Notes: generated by a model not told the origin, from the sequence alone. Shown: positions 1-5,894, counted from the first letter of the stretch. The stretch is DNA of 7,110 nucleotides from Halomonas sp. (GCA_007129225.1 SKVX01000551.1:1-7110), one strand, 5' to 3'. Numbers and translations are program-made.

Positions 1-75
1 CAGCGAGAAGGCCACCGGCACGCCGGCGATCAGCAGCCCGGCGAAGGCCAGGATCATCCACAGATCAGGACTCAT
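1..75 (-). CDS. dctM: TRAP transporter large permease subunit DctM, N-terminal fragment
   Basis: Only the first 25 codons are in the window; the gene continues past the left edge. The visible start encodes MSPDLWMILAFAGLLIAGVP followed by VAFSL, a hydrophobic segment with the GVPVAFSL-type motif usual at the N-terminus of DctM/TRAP large permeases, the roughly 12-helix membrane subunit that carries the substrate across the inner membrane. The ATG at 75-73 lies inside the end of dctQ, an 11-base overlap in another frame. It is preceded by a GGAGG Shine-Dalgarno sequence with 7 bases of spacing, embedded in the dctQ coding sequence, so translation is probably coupled. Family assignment rests on this short stretch plus its place after dctP and dctQ. 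Everything beyond residue 25 is unseen. Confidence 0.85.
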   Translation of the reverse strand, partial: MSPDLWMILAFAGLLIAGVPVAFSL

Positions 76-544
76 CCTCGAGCCTCCCGCTCAGGCGGTC
101 ACGGGTCTGCTGCGTCAGGCGTACCAGCATGGCGGCCGACAGCAGTGGCAGCCACAGCAGGTACCACCACTGGGGCAGGCCCAGCCCCGGCGACAGCGAC
201 TGCCACTGGTACTCTTCCCAGGTCAGCTTGGCGCCGAACCAGGTGATCAGCCCCAGCACCAGGGCGCCACACAGCCACTGGAAGAGAATGAGCACCTTGC
301 GCGGGCCTGCCGGCAAGGCTCGCTCCAGCAGGCCGATACGAATATGACCGTTACGTCGTAGTGCCACCGAGGCCCCTGCGAAGGTCAGCACCACCAGCAG
401 GAATACCGAGAACTCCTCGGTGAAGGCCAGGGAACCGCCGGTGACGTAGCGCGTAATGACGTTGCCCAGGCTGATCAGCGAAATGATCGCCAGCGCCAGG
501 GAGCCCAGCCAGCGTTCCGGCCGGGCATCGGGAGAGAATTTCAT
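65..544 (-). CDS. dctQ: TRAP transporter small permease subunit DctQ
   Basis: This 159-residue inner-membrane protein has the size and layout of DctQ, the four-helix small subunit that pairs with DctM in TRAP importers. Hydrophobic segments lie at about residues 13-30, 46-64, 86-106 and 126-143. The family signature is visible: N-x-x-x-R-Y followed by a glycine pair and TEE (residues 28-44, NVITRYVTGGSLAFTEE), then the basic stretch LRRNGHIRI (62-70) after helix 2. The ATG at 544 has a GAGG Shine-Dalgarno sequence 5 bases upstream. The gene sits 54 bases downstream of dctP, separated by a strong hairpin, and overlaps dctM by 11 bases. Its partner DctP gives the substrate specificity, which is unknown here. 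Confidence 0.92.
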   Translation of the reverse strand: MKFSPDARPERWLGSLALAIISLISLGNVITRYVTGGSLAFTEEFSVFLLVVLTFAGASVALRRNGHIRIGLLERALPAGPRKVLILFQWLCGALVLGLITWFGAKLTWEEYQWQSLSPGLGLPQWWYLLWLPLLSAAMLVRLTQQTRDRLSGRLEDES

Positions 545-562
545 GCAAGCCTCGTGAAGAGC

Positions 563-589
563 GGACCGGCCCCCTGACGGGGCCGGTCC
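563..589 (-). promoter_or_regulatory. Strong intergenic hairpin between dctP and dctQ
   Basis: A perfect 11-bp inverted repeat (GGACCGGCCCC at 563-573 and GGGGCCGGTCC at 579-589) encloses a 5-base loop. It lies between the dctP stop (599) and the dctQ start (544). On the transcribed strand the stem is followed by GCTCTTCACG, with no run of T, so it does not look like a complete rho-independent terminator. In TRAP operons and other binding-protein operons, such hairpins often protect the upstream message from 3' exonucleases or cause partial termination, so that the binding protein is made in excess over the membrane subunits. That role is inferred; the stem itself is read directly. Confidence 0.8.
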
Positions 590-598
590 TAGCCGGGA

Positions 599-1621
599 TC
601 AGCGCGCCTCGATGGCGGCACGGGCCGCTTCGACCAGCTCCTTGCCGATCCGCGGGATCCACTTGTCGTGGACGCTGGCGGTGGCATTGACGAAGGCACG
701 ATGCTGCGCGTCGGTCAGCTCGGTCACCTGAACGCCGCGCTCCTGGATGGCGGCGAGACGCTCGCTCTCCTCCTCACGGGTCATGGCGATCTCCCACTCA
801 CCGGCCTCGATGGCGGTTTCACGCAGGATTTCCTGGTCCTCTTCGTCCAGGGAGTCCCAGATGCGCTGGTTGACGGCAAAGATCAGCGGATCGTTCATGT
901 AATTCCACAGCGTCAGGTACTCCTGGCCCACCTGGTCGATCCGCGCCACGTCGAACACCGACAGCGGGTTCTCCTGACCGTCCACGGCCCCCGTGGTCAA
1001 CGCCGGCTGTGCGTCGGTCCAGCTCATCTGGGTTGGATCGGCGCCTAGCGCATTGAAGGTATCCTGGAACAGCGGAGAGCCAACAACACGAATCTTCAGC
1101 CCGTCGAGGTCACCCGGCTCACTGATGGGGCCACGGGAGTTGGAGACCTGGCGAAAGCCGTTCTCACCCCAGGCCAGTGGTACCACGCCACGGGACTCGA
1201 TGGCCTCGAAGATCATCTCACCGGCCTCCCCGCCGGTCACGGCGTCCACCGCCGCCTCGTCGGGCATGAAGAAAGGCAGGGAGAAGAGATTGAGCTCCGG
1301 CACTTGAGGCGACCAGTTGATGGTCGAGCCCACGGCCATGTCGATCAGCCCCGAGCGCATGGCGGAAAACTCGCGGGTCTGGTCACCAGCGACCAGCTGA
1401 GAATTGGGGTAGACGCGCAGGGTCAGGCGACCCTCGGTGCGCTCCTCCACGAGCTCGGCCCACTTCTCGGCCGCCTGCCCCCAGGGGAAGGCATCGGACA
1501 GCACGGTGGAAACGGAAAGCTCGCGGGCCTGAACCGAGGAAGAGACCGAAAGCGATGCGGTCAGCACGGCGGCGCCGGCCAGTACCGCGGCAAAGCGAGT
1601 AAGACGACTAGCGGATGTCAT
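599..1621 (-). CDS. dctP: TRAP transporter solute-binding protein, DctP family
   Basis: This 340-residue periplasmic receptor captures the substrate and delivers it to the DctQ/DctM permease. A Sec signal peptide is clear: basic residues, a hydrophobic core at about 10-28, and a VQA cleavage site after residue 32. DctP-family landmarks follow: NGFRQVSN (154-161), GLKIRVVGSPL (174-184) with the conserved arginine R178 that usually pairs with a substrate carboxylate, ALGADPTQMSWTDAQPALTT (191-210), and GAVDGQENP (211-219). The length fits the family (about 320-350). I chose the ATG at 1621 because an AAGGA Shine-Dalgarno sequence lies 6 bases upstream and the signal peptide starts there; a TTG six codons further upstream (1639) is a less likely start. 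The conserved arginine suggests an organic-acid ligand, but the exact ligand cannot be read from the sequence. Confidence 0.95.
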   Translation of the reverse strand: MTSASRLTRFAAVLAGAAVLTASLSVSSSVQARELSVSTVLSDAFPWGQAAEKWAELVEERTEGRLTLRVYPNSQLVAGDQTREFSAMRSGLIDMAVGSTINWSPQVPELNLFSLPFFMPDEAAVDAVTGGEAGEMIFEAIESRGVVPLAWGENGFRQVSNSRGPISEPGDLDGLKIRVVGSPLFQDTFNALGADPTQMSWTDAQPALTTGAVDGQENPLSVFDVARIDQVGQEYLTLWNYMNDPLIFAVNQRIWDSLDEEDQEILRETAIEAGEWEIAMTREEESERLAAIQERGVQVTELTDAQHRAFVNATASVHDKWIPRIGKELVEAARAAIEAR

Positions 1622-1627
1622 GACGTG

Positions 1628-1632
1628 TCCTT
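1628..1632 (-). promoter_or_regulatory. Ribosome binding site deciding the dctP start
   Basis: On the minus strand AAGGA is followed by CACGTC and then ATG, a 6-base spacer. This places translation start at 1621 rather than at the upstream TTG (1639), which would put the Shine-Dalgarno sequence inside the coding region. Confidence 0.75.
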
Positions 1633-1642
1633 GCAGCAAAGG

Positions 1643-1665
1643 GGCCGGTTCGGAGAAAACCGGCC
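1643..1665 (-). promoter_or_regulatory. 8-bp dyad in the dctP upstream/leader region
   Basis: A perfect 8-bp inverted repeat (GGCCGGTT at 1643-1650, AACCGGCC at 1658-1665) encloses 7 bases. It begins 21 bases before the dctP start codon and just upstream of its ribosome binding site. If transcription starts further upstream, it forms a leader hairpin next to the ribosome site. If the GATAAT at 1669-1674 (minus strand) is the -10, the dyad covers the start point and may be an operator. Its arms share ACCGGCCCC and GGCCGGT with the hairpin after dctP. The dyad is seen directly; its role is inferred. Confidence 0.6.
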
Positions 1666-1668
1666 GCG

Positions 1669-1721
1669 ATTATCGTTCTGGGTTCATACCGTACAGGATC
1701 AAGTTACGCTTCAATATTCTA
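1669..1721 (-). promoter_or_regulatory. Candidate dctP promoter elements (two -10-like hexamers)
   Basis: The divergent gap is AT-rich compared with its surroundings. Reading toward dctP there are two -10-like hexamers: TAGAAT (1721-1716, five of six consensus matches) and GATAAT (1674-1669, five of six). Neither has a good -35 at 16-18 bases. Weak -35 boxes are common at activator-dependent promoters, but this could equally be chance. A choice between the two hexamers decides whether the nearby dyad is transcribed. Confidence 0.3.
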
Positions 1722-1733
1722 TGAAACCCCGCG

Positions 1734-1761
1734 TTGAATGATAGACCGTCATGGGTATAAC
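1734..1761 (+). promoter_or_regulatory. Candidate promoter of the EamA transporter gene
   Basis: TTGAAT (1734-1739, four of six matches to TTGACA) and TATAAC (1756-1761, five of six to TATAAT) are separated by 16 bases, reading rightward. The predicted start point near 1768 lies downstream of the ATG at 1751, so a transcript from here would use the GTG at 1823, leaving a leader of about 55 bases. Confidence 0.45.
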
Positions 1762-1808
1762 GCGACGTCCGACAACGCCACTGATACCCTCGCCAGGCCG
1801 TGCCATTC

Positions 1809-1813
1809 AAGGA
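1809..1813 (+). promoter_or_regulatory. Ribosome binding site supporting the GTG start of the EamA gene
   Basis: AAGGA at 1809-1813 precedes the GTG at 1823 by 9 bases. No comparable Shine-Dalgarno sequence precedes the ATG at 1751. Confidence 0.55.
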
Positions 1814-1822
1814 AAACCGCCC

Positions 1823-2680
1823 GTGCCGCTTCGCGACCTATTGCTGGGCCTGTTGATTGTCGTCATCTGGGGCCTGAACATCATCGTCATCAAACTGGGG
1901 GTTGCCGAACTACCGCCGCTCCTGCTGACCACCCTGCGCTTCATCCTGGTTGCCGCCCTGCTGGTGCCCTTCCACCCGGTTGCTCGGCATCAGTTGCCCT
2001 TCCTGCTGCTGCTGTCGGTGACCTTCGGCACGCTCCATTTCGCCCTGCTGTTCATCGGGCTTGGCCAGGCCGAGGCGGGTACCGGAGCACTTCTGGTGCA
2101 GATGGGCACCCCCTTCGCCACCCTGCTGGCCGTGATCTTCCTGGGCGAGCGCCTGAGCGCCAAGCGTATCGCGGGTCTCGCGCTGTCATTCGGCGGCGTG
2201 ATGATACTCGCCGGCGGCCCCAGCCTGCCCTCACCGCTGCCCATGGCGCTGCTGCTGTTCAGCGCACTGGGCTGGGCAATCTCGCAGCTGCTGATCAAGC
2301 AGGGTCCCAATATCGCTCCCATGGCACTGGCGGGCTGGGTCGCGCTATTTGCCATTCCGCAGGTGGGCATGGGTTCCTGGTGGTTCGAGCGGGGCCAGAT
2401 GGAGGCCATCGGCCAGGCGGGACTGTTCGGCTGGGGAGCCGTGTTCTATACCGCCGTGATGTCGTCGATCGTCGCCTACGGCCTGTGGTACGGCCTGCTG
2501 CGCCGCCACGCGGTCAGTCGGCTGGCACCCCTGAGCCTGCTGGTACCGGTGGTGGCAGTGGTGCTGGGCATCGTGCTGCTGGGGGAGCGACTCAATGTTC
2601 ACATCATCCTCGGTGGCGCCATGGTCATCGCCGGCGTGGCGCTCATCGTGATCCGCTTTCGGGCGTTACTCGGCCGCTGA
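1823..2680 (+). CDS. EamA/DMT-superfamily inner-membrane transporter
   Basis: This is a 285-residue protein with about ten hydrophobic segments in two tandem EamA repeats, the fold of drug/metabolite transporters that mostly export amino acids or other metabolites. Repeat 1 opens with LLIVVIWGLNIIVIKLG (10-26) and ends at a GER motif (108-110). Repeat 2 opens near LFSALGWAISQLLIK (145-159) and has its matching GER (254-256) near the end. PPLLLTTLRF (31-40) is also typical of the family. I chose the GTG at 1823 because the family normally starts just before this RDLLL segment, AAGGA lies 9 bases upstream, and a promoter-like pair overlaps the alternative ATG at 1751. That longer form would add 24 poorly conserved residues. 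The gene is divergent from dctP and overlaps the DUF192 gene tail-to-tail by 15 bases. Its substrate is unknown. Confidence 0.9.
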   Translation: MPLRDLLLGLLIVVIWGLNIIVIKLGVAELPPLLLTTLRFILVAALLVPFHPVARHQLPFLLLLSVTFGTLHFALLFIGLGQAEAGTGALLVQMGTPFATLLAVIFLGERLSAKRIAGLALSFGGVMILAGGPSLPSPLPMALLLFSALGWAISQLLIKQGPNIAPMALAGWVALFAIPQVGMGSWWFERGQMEAIGQAGLFGWGAVFYTAVMSSIVAYGLWYGLLRRHAVSRLAPLSLLVPVVAVVLGIVLLGERLNVHIILGGAMVIAGVALIVIRFRALLGR

Positions 2681-3199
2681 GCAGCCGTCAGTACGACCCG
2701 GCCAGTCCACGCAGGCGCCCTCCTCGATGCCGCGCTCGGCGAAATAGCCGGCATTCACTTCCAGCGCGGCCTGATAGGGGGCACCGGCCAGTGTCGCCGG
2801 ACACTCCCGGGGCGTGTCCGAGGGGCAGGGTTGCATGGTGTGGATCGTGGCGATGCGGCCGTGGGCATCGATGAAGGCGATATCCAGCGGAATGCGGGTG
2901 CGATACATCCAGAAACCGCTCTGCGGGGGCTGGATTCGATCATAAACAAACAGCATGCCCGCATCGGGCGCCAGCGAATCGCGATCCATCAGCCCGGTGC
3001 GACGCTCGTCCGCTGTTCGTGCCATCTCCACCTCGAGCCGAAAGACCTCCTGCCCGGCCTTGATCAACAGGGGCTGGCGCTCCAGAGCCGTCGTCGACTC
3101 CGCCACGGCGGGCCAGCGCCAGGCCAGCGTGGAGGCGATCACCAGAAGAAGCAGCAACAGGCTCGTACGCGTTACAAGCCCCGACAGTGGCGGTGTCAT
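2666..3199 (-). CDS. Exported DUF192-family protein
   Basis: This 177-residue protein carries a hydrophobic N-terminus (about 13-27) with an AVA cleavage site after residue 33, so it is probably periplasmic, or membrane-anchored if uncleaved. The DUF192 core spans about 51-163: ERRTGLMDRDSLAPDAGMLF (65-84), FWMYRTRIPLDIAFID (96-111) and LEVNAGYF (146-153). DUF192 is a small beta-rich domain with no settled biochemical role. Four cysteines (125, 133, 163, 173) could form disulfides in the periplasm. The ATG at 3199 overlaps the modC stop as ATGA, with GAGGAG 5 bases upstream, so it is the last gene of the modABC operon and probably translationally coupled. The link suggests a role near molybdate uptake or use, but that is inference. 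Its 3' end overlaps the convergent EamA gene by 15 bases. Confidence 0.9.
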   Translation of the reverse strand: MTPPLSGLVTRTSLLLLLLVIASTLAWRWPAVAESTTALERQPLLIKAGQEVFRLEVEMARTADERRTGLMDRDSLAPDAGMLFVYDRIQPPQSGFWMYRTRIPLDIAFIDAHGRIATIHTMQPCPSDTPRECPATLAGAPYQAALEVNAGYFAERGIEEGACVDWPGRTDGCSAAE

Positions 3200-4347
3200 G
3201 TGGTCTCCTCAACGTCTCGGTTTCGGGGCAGCAGGTGAATCCCCCCGGCAAGCAGCGATACTTGCACCTGCTCGCCACGGGCGAGACCATTGCGCCGTGC
3301 CGCATGGGTGGCGATATCGAAGCGCAGGGTATCGGGGCCATGGTCGAAGACCAGCGTCAGCGACGTCATGCCACCCAGCACGATCAACTCGCCGATGCAC
3401 CCCGTCACCGGGTTCTCCCGCTCGCCACGCGAGGGTCGGCCGCGACGGTGCAGCACCACGTCGGAATCGGGCAGGTACCAGGCGACTCGCTGCCCGGGCT
3501 CCAGCGCCTCCAGACCATGGTCCACCTGCAGATGCCAGGGCCCCCAAGCCAGCCTCCGCCGTCCCTCGACCGTCACGACCCGGCCCTCGAAGATATTATG
3601 ACGATCCAGCAGTCGCGCCACCTCTGCACTGGCCGGATGGCGAAACAGTCTCTCGGGAGCATCGCACTGCAGCGTACGGCCACCGTGCAGCACACAGATA
3701 CGGTCTGCCAGCGCTACCGCCTCATCCAGGTCATGGGTCACGAGCAGGATCGGAATGTGAATCTGCTCGCGCAGCAGCGCCAGCTCTCGCTGCAGACGCC
3801 GTCGTGTCACCTGGTCCACCGCCGAGAAGGGCTCGTCCAGCAGCAGCGCCCGGGGCTCGCGTGCCAGCGCCCGGGCCAGCGCCACCCGCTGACGCTGACC
3901 GCCGGAGAGCTGGGATGGGTAGCGGTCGGAGAGCCCTTCCAGGCGCATCCGGCCCAGCCAGTCTTCGGCGCAGGCGCTGCGCCGGCCGGGCTCGAGATGG
4001 CCCAGCGCCACCTTGACGTTGTCACGGGCAGTCAGGTGGGGAAACAGCGCATAGTCCTGAAACACGACCCCCACCCGACGCGCCTGGGGCCGGCGGACAA
4101 CGCCATGGCCGGTGTCCAGCCAGGTCTCGCCGGCACAGTCGATGTGCCCCTCGGCCGGCCGGTAGAGGCCGGCAATGGCACGCAGCAGGGTCGTCTTGCC
4201 GCTGCCGGAGGGGCCTACCAGCGCCAGCAACTCTCCCCGTTCACAGGCGAAATTCGCCGCCAGCGGGATCGGCCCGGCCTGGTGCAGCGAAACCGTCAAC
4301 CGCCCCGACCCAGCCGAGACCGGCGACGTAACGGGCGAATCAGGCAT
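3196..4347 (-). CDS. modC: Molybdate ABC transporter ATP-binding protein ModC
   Basis: This 383-residue cytoplasmic ATPase energises the importer. All nucleotide-binding motifs are present: Walker A GPSGSGKT (45-52), Q-loop FQDYALFPHL (96-105), signature LSGGQ (147-151), Walker B LLLDE (168-172) and the switch histidine in VTHD (H205). After the ATPase domain, NIFEGRV (251-257) opens a C-terminal regulatory part, with a TOBE-like, OB-type domain at about 312-376. The ATPase alone would also fit sulfate, iron or polyamine importers; the ModA and ModB neighbours set the molybdate call. I chose the ATG at 4347 because GGAGG lies 7 bases upstream; an in-frame upstream start at 4386 would overlap modB far more and lacks such a site. 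The gene overlaps modB by 8 bases and the DUF192 gene by 4. Confidence 0.9.
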   Translation of the reverse strand: MPDSPVTSPVSAGSGRLTVSLHQAGPIPLAANFACERGELLALVGPSGSGKTTLLRAIAGLYRPAEGHIDCAGETWLDTGHGVVRRPQARRVGVVFQDYALFPHLTARDNVKVALGHLEPGRRSACAEDWLGRMRLEGLSDRYPSQLSGGQRQRVALARALAREPRALLLDEPFSAVDQVTRRRLQRELALLREQIHIPILLVTHDLDEAVALADRICVLHGGRTLQCDAPERLFRHPASAEVARLLDRHNIFEGRVVTVEGRRRLAWGPWHLQVDHGLEALEPGQRVAWYLPDSDVVLHRRGRPSRGERENPVTGCIGELIVLGGMTSLTLVFDHGPDTLRFDIATHAARRNGLARGEQVQVSLLAGGIHLLPRNRDVEETT

Positions 4348-5008
4348 GCCGCCACCTCCGTCGACCCGCCAGCCCGTAAACCACACCGATGGTCAGGAAC
4401 GATACCAGCAGCAGCATGGCCGACATGACCCCTGCGCCGGTCTCGTCGAAGGCCTGGACGCGATCATAGATGGCGATGGACAGGGTGCGGGTCTCGCCGT
4501 CGATGGCGCCGCCCACCATCAGGATGACGCCGAACTCGCCCAGGGTGTGGGCGAAGGTCAGTGCCAGCGCAGAGATCACACCGGGCCACACTTGAGGCAG
4601 CTCGATCCGCAGGAAGGTCTGCCAGGGAGACAGCCCGCTGCACCAGGCCGCCTCGCTGAGGTTGGCGGGTATCGCCTCGAATGCACGCTGGATCGGCTGC
4701 ACGGCAAAGGGCAGGCTGGCCACCAGTGAGGCGAGCAGAATACCGGTAAAGGTGAAGTTGAGCCCTTCCCCGGTAAGTCGATGCCAGAAGGCGCCGAACG
4801 GGGCGTCGCGACCGAAGCTCATCATCAGGTAAAAACCCAGCACCGTGGGAGGCATGACCAGCGGCAGCGCTACCAGCGCCTCACACAGTGACTTGCCGCG
4901 AAAGCGCGCCCGGGCCAGCGAGCGGCCCAGCCACAAACCCAGCGGGATCAACAGCAGACAGGTCATCGCCGCCAGGCGCAGGGAGACCGAGAGTGCCGTC
5001 CAGTCCAT
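4340..5008 (-). CDS. modB: Molybdate ABC transporter permease ModB
   Basis: This 222-residue inner-membrane protein is the pore-forming subunit, presumably a homodimer working with ModA and ModC. Hydrophobic segments fall at about 9-31, 44-65, 86-104, 143-167 and 193-213, fitting the five- to six-helix layout of ModB. The cytoplasmic EAA coupling loop that docks the ATPase is clear at 119-138 (EAAWCSGLSPWQTFLRIELP). GEFGVILMVGG (157-167) and GETRTLSIAIYDRVQAF (171-187) are strongly typical of molybdate permeases, where the GxTRTxSIAIYD stretch is nearly diagnostic. The ATG at 5008 shares a base with the modA stop (TGATG), and GAGG lies 7 bases upstream. The gene ends 8 bases inside modC. Tungstate may also be carried, as is common in this family. 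Confidence 0.93.
   Translation of the reverse strand: MDWTALSVSLRLAAMTCLLLIPLGLWLGRSLARARFRGKSLCEALVALPLVMPPTVLGFYLMMSFGRDAPFGAFWHRLTGEGLNFTFTGILLASLVASLPFAVQPIQRAFEAIPANLSEAAWCSGLSPWQTFLRIELPQVWPGVISALALTFAHTLGEFGVILMVGGAIDGETRTLSIAIYDRVQAFDETGAGVMSAMLLLVSFLTIGVVYGLAGRRRWRHA
4355..4359 (-). promoter_or_regulatory. Ribosome binding site deciding the modC start
   Basis: GGAGG on the minus strand precedes the ATG at 4347 by 7 bases and lies within the last codons of modB. It selects the 383-residue form of ModC over a 396-residue form starting at 4386. Confidence 0.75.
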
Positions 5009-5817
5009 CAGGGTGCCTCGGTGCCGGTGTCTTCCCCGGGCAGGCGAAAGCCGTAGTCGGCGAGAATTTCACGCGCTTCATCCTGCTGGAGCCAGTGATA
5101 GAAGGCACGGGCGGTGTCGCCGGCCCCCTTGACCAGCGCCATGCGCTGTACCAGCGGCTCATGCCAGGCTTCGGGAATCAGCACGAACTCGCTGCGCTCG
5201 GCGAGCTCGGGGGCCAGCGCCAGGGACCAGGCCACCAGCCCGCCACGGGCGTCGTCGGAGAGGGCGAACTGGGTCGCCTGGGAAACGTTCTCGCCGAGTA
5301 TCCGCAGGGAGGCAGTCTGCGACCACAGGCCGGCATGCTCCAGCGCCTGCCTCGCCGCCACGCCGTAGGGAGCATGGTCGGGATTGGCCAGGGCAATGCG
5401 CGGCCGCCCCTCGCCTCGTGCGTGGACCTCCCGGGCCTCGCGTACTGCGGCCAGTGGGTCTTCGCTGCTCGGCAGGTCATTGCGCCCGGCCCGCTGCAGC
5501 CAGGCCAACCGCCCGATGGCATAGACCACACCGGCATCCTCGGTATGTCCTTCTGCATGCAGTGCATGCACGTAGGCCTCGTCGGCCGACAGGTAGAGCT
5601 CGAACGGCGCCCCCTGGGCAATCTGCCGGCGGAAGTTACCCGAAGAGCCGAAGTTGAGCCGTAGCGACTCGCCGGTATCGGCCTCGAAGCGCCGAGCGGC
5701 TTCGGCTAGGGCGAACTGTAGGTCCGAGGCAGCGGCAACGGTGGGCACGCCGGCCTGGGCCGGAGAGAACAAGAGGACGAGCCAGGCGGCCAGCCCCCAG
5801 CGCAGGAGTGAGTTCAT
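5008..5817 (-). CDS. modA: Molybdate ABC transporter periplasmic binding protein ModA
   Basis: This 269-residue protein captures the oxyanion in the periplasm. A signal peptide ends at AQA (cleavage after residue 22). ModA-type landmarks follow: AAASDL (28-33), where the family places an oxyanion-binding serine, NFGSSGNFRRQIAQGAPFEL (55-74) with a second serine cluster, LSADEAYVHAL (76-86), YAIGRLAWL (99-107), NPDHAPYGVAARQALE (145-160) and ILGENVSQATQF (173-184). These motifs match the usual order in ModA of about 250 residues. The ATG at 5817 directly precedes the signal peptide, although no strong Shine-Dalgarno sequence is visible before it. As first gene it is expected to be driven from the 154-base gap upstream. 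No modE-type regulator gene lies in the window. Tungstate is the main alternative ligand. Confidence 0.93.
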   Translation of the reverse strand: MNSLLRWGLAAWLVLLFSPAQAGVPTVAAASDLQFALAEAARRFEADTGESLRLNFGSSGNFRRQIAQGAPFELYLSADEAYVHALHAEGHTEDAGVVYAIGRLAWLQRAGRNDLPSSEDPLAAVREAREVHARGEGRPRIALANPDHAPYGVAARQALEHAGLWSQTASLRILGENVSQATQFALSDDARGGLVAWSLALAPELAERSEFVLIPEAWHEPLVQRMALVKGAGDTARAFYHWLQQDEAREILADYGFRLPGEDTGTEAP

Positions 5818-5850
5818 CGCAAGCTACCGATTGCCCAGTGAGGTGTCGGC

Positions 5851-5880
5851 ATTGTCAGTCAGGAAGGCACAGCCGGTAAA
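5851..5880 (-). promoter_or_regulatory. Candidate promoter of the modABC-DUF192 operon
   Basis: Reading toward modA, TTTACC (5880-5875, four of six matches) and GACAAT (5856-5851, four of six) are 18 bases apart and would start transcription near 5844, leaving a leader of about 27 bases. Both boxes are weak. The placement immediately downstream of a GTCGAC dyad adds some support. Confidence 0.35.
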
Positions 5881-5894
5881 GTCGACCAGTCGAC
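5881..5894. promoter_or_regulatory. GTCGAC-CA-GTCGAC dyad upstream of modA
   Basis: Two copies of the palindromic hexamer GTCGAC, spaced by CA, form a 14-base near-perfect dyad that abuts the candidate -35 of modA. Position and symmetry suit a regulator binding site. It does not resemble the AT-rich ModE box known from E. coli. The function is inferred. Confidence 0.4.

Noticed and set aside
2671..2687. CGGC/GCCG inverted repeat at the junction of the EamA and DUF192 genes as a shared terminator
   Set aside because: The stem is only 4 bp, the loop is long and there is no T-run on either side.
1738..2874. A 378-codon plus-strand frame overlapping the EamA gene
   Set aside because: It runs in another frame of the same strand and encodes an Arg/Pro/Ala-rich product with no domain, while the EamA frame has ten hydrophobic segments and both GER motifs.
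2955..4016. A 353-codon plus-strand frame opposite the DUF192 and modC genes
   Set aside because: It is low-complexity, Arg/Pro/Ala-rich, and spans two well-supported genes on the other strand.
3187..4428. A 413-codon open frame on the plus strand opposite modC, longer than the modC frame itself
   Set aside because: It is antisense to a gene with every ABC ATPase motif. Its product is rich in Gln, Arg, Pro and Gly with no recognisable domain, which is the usual shadow of GC-rich codon bias.
5554..5570. TGCATGCA-G-TGCATGCA, a 17-base repeat and palindrome
   Set aside because: It lies inside modA and is explained by repeated His-Ala codons in the segment HALHA; nothing nearby suggests a regulatory role.
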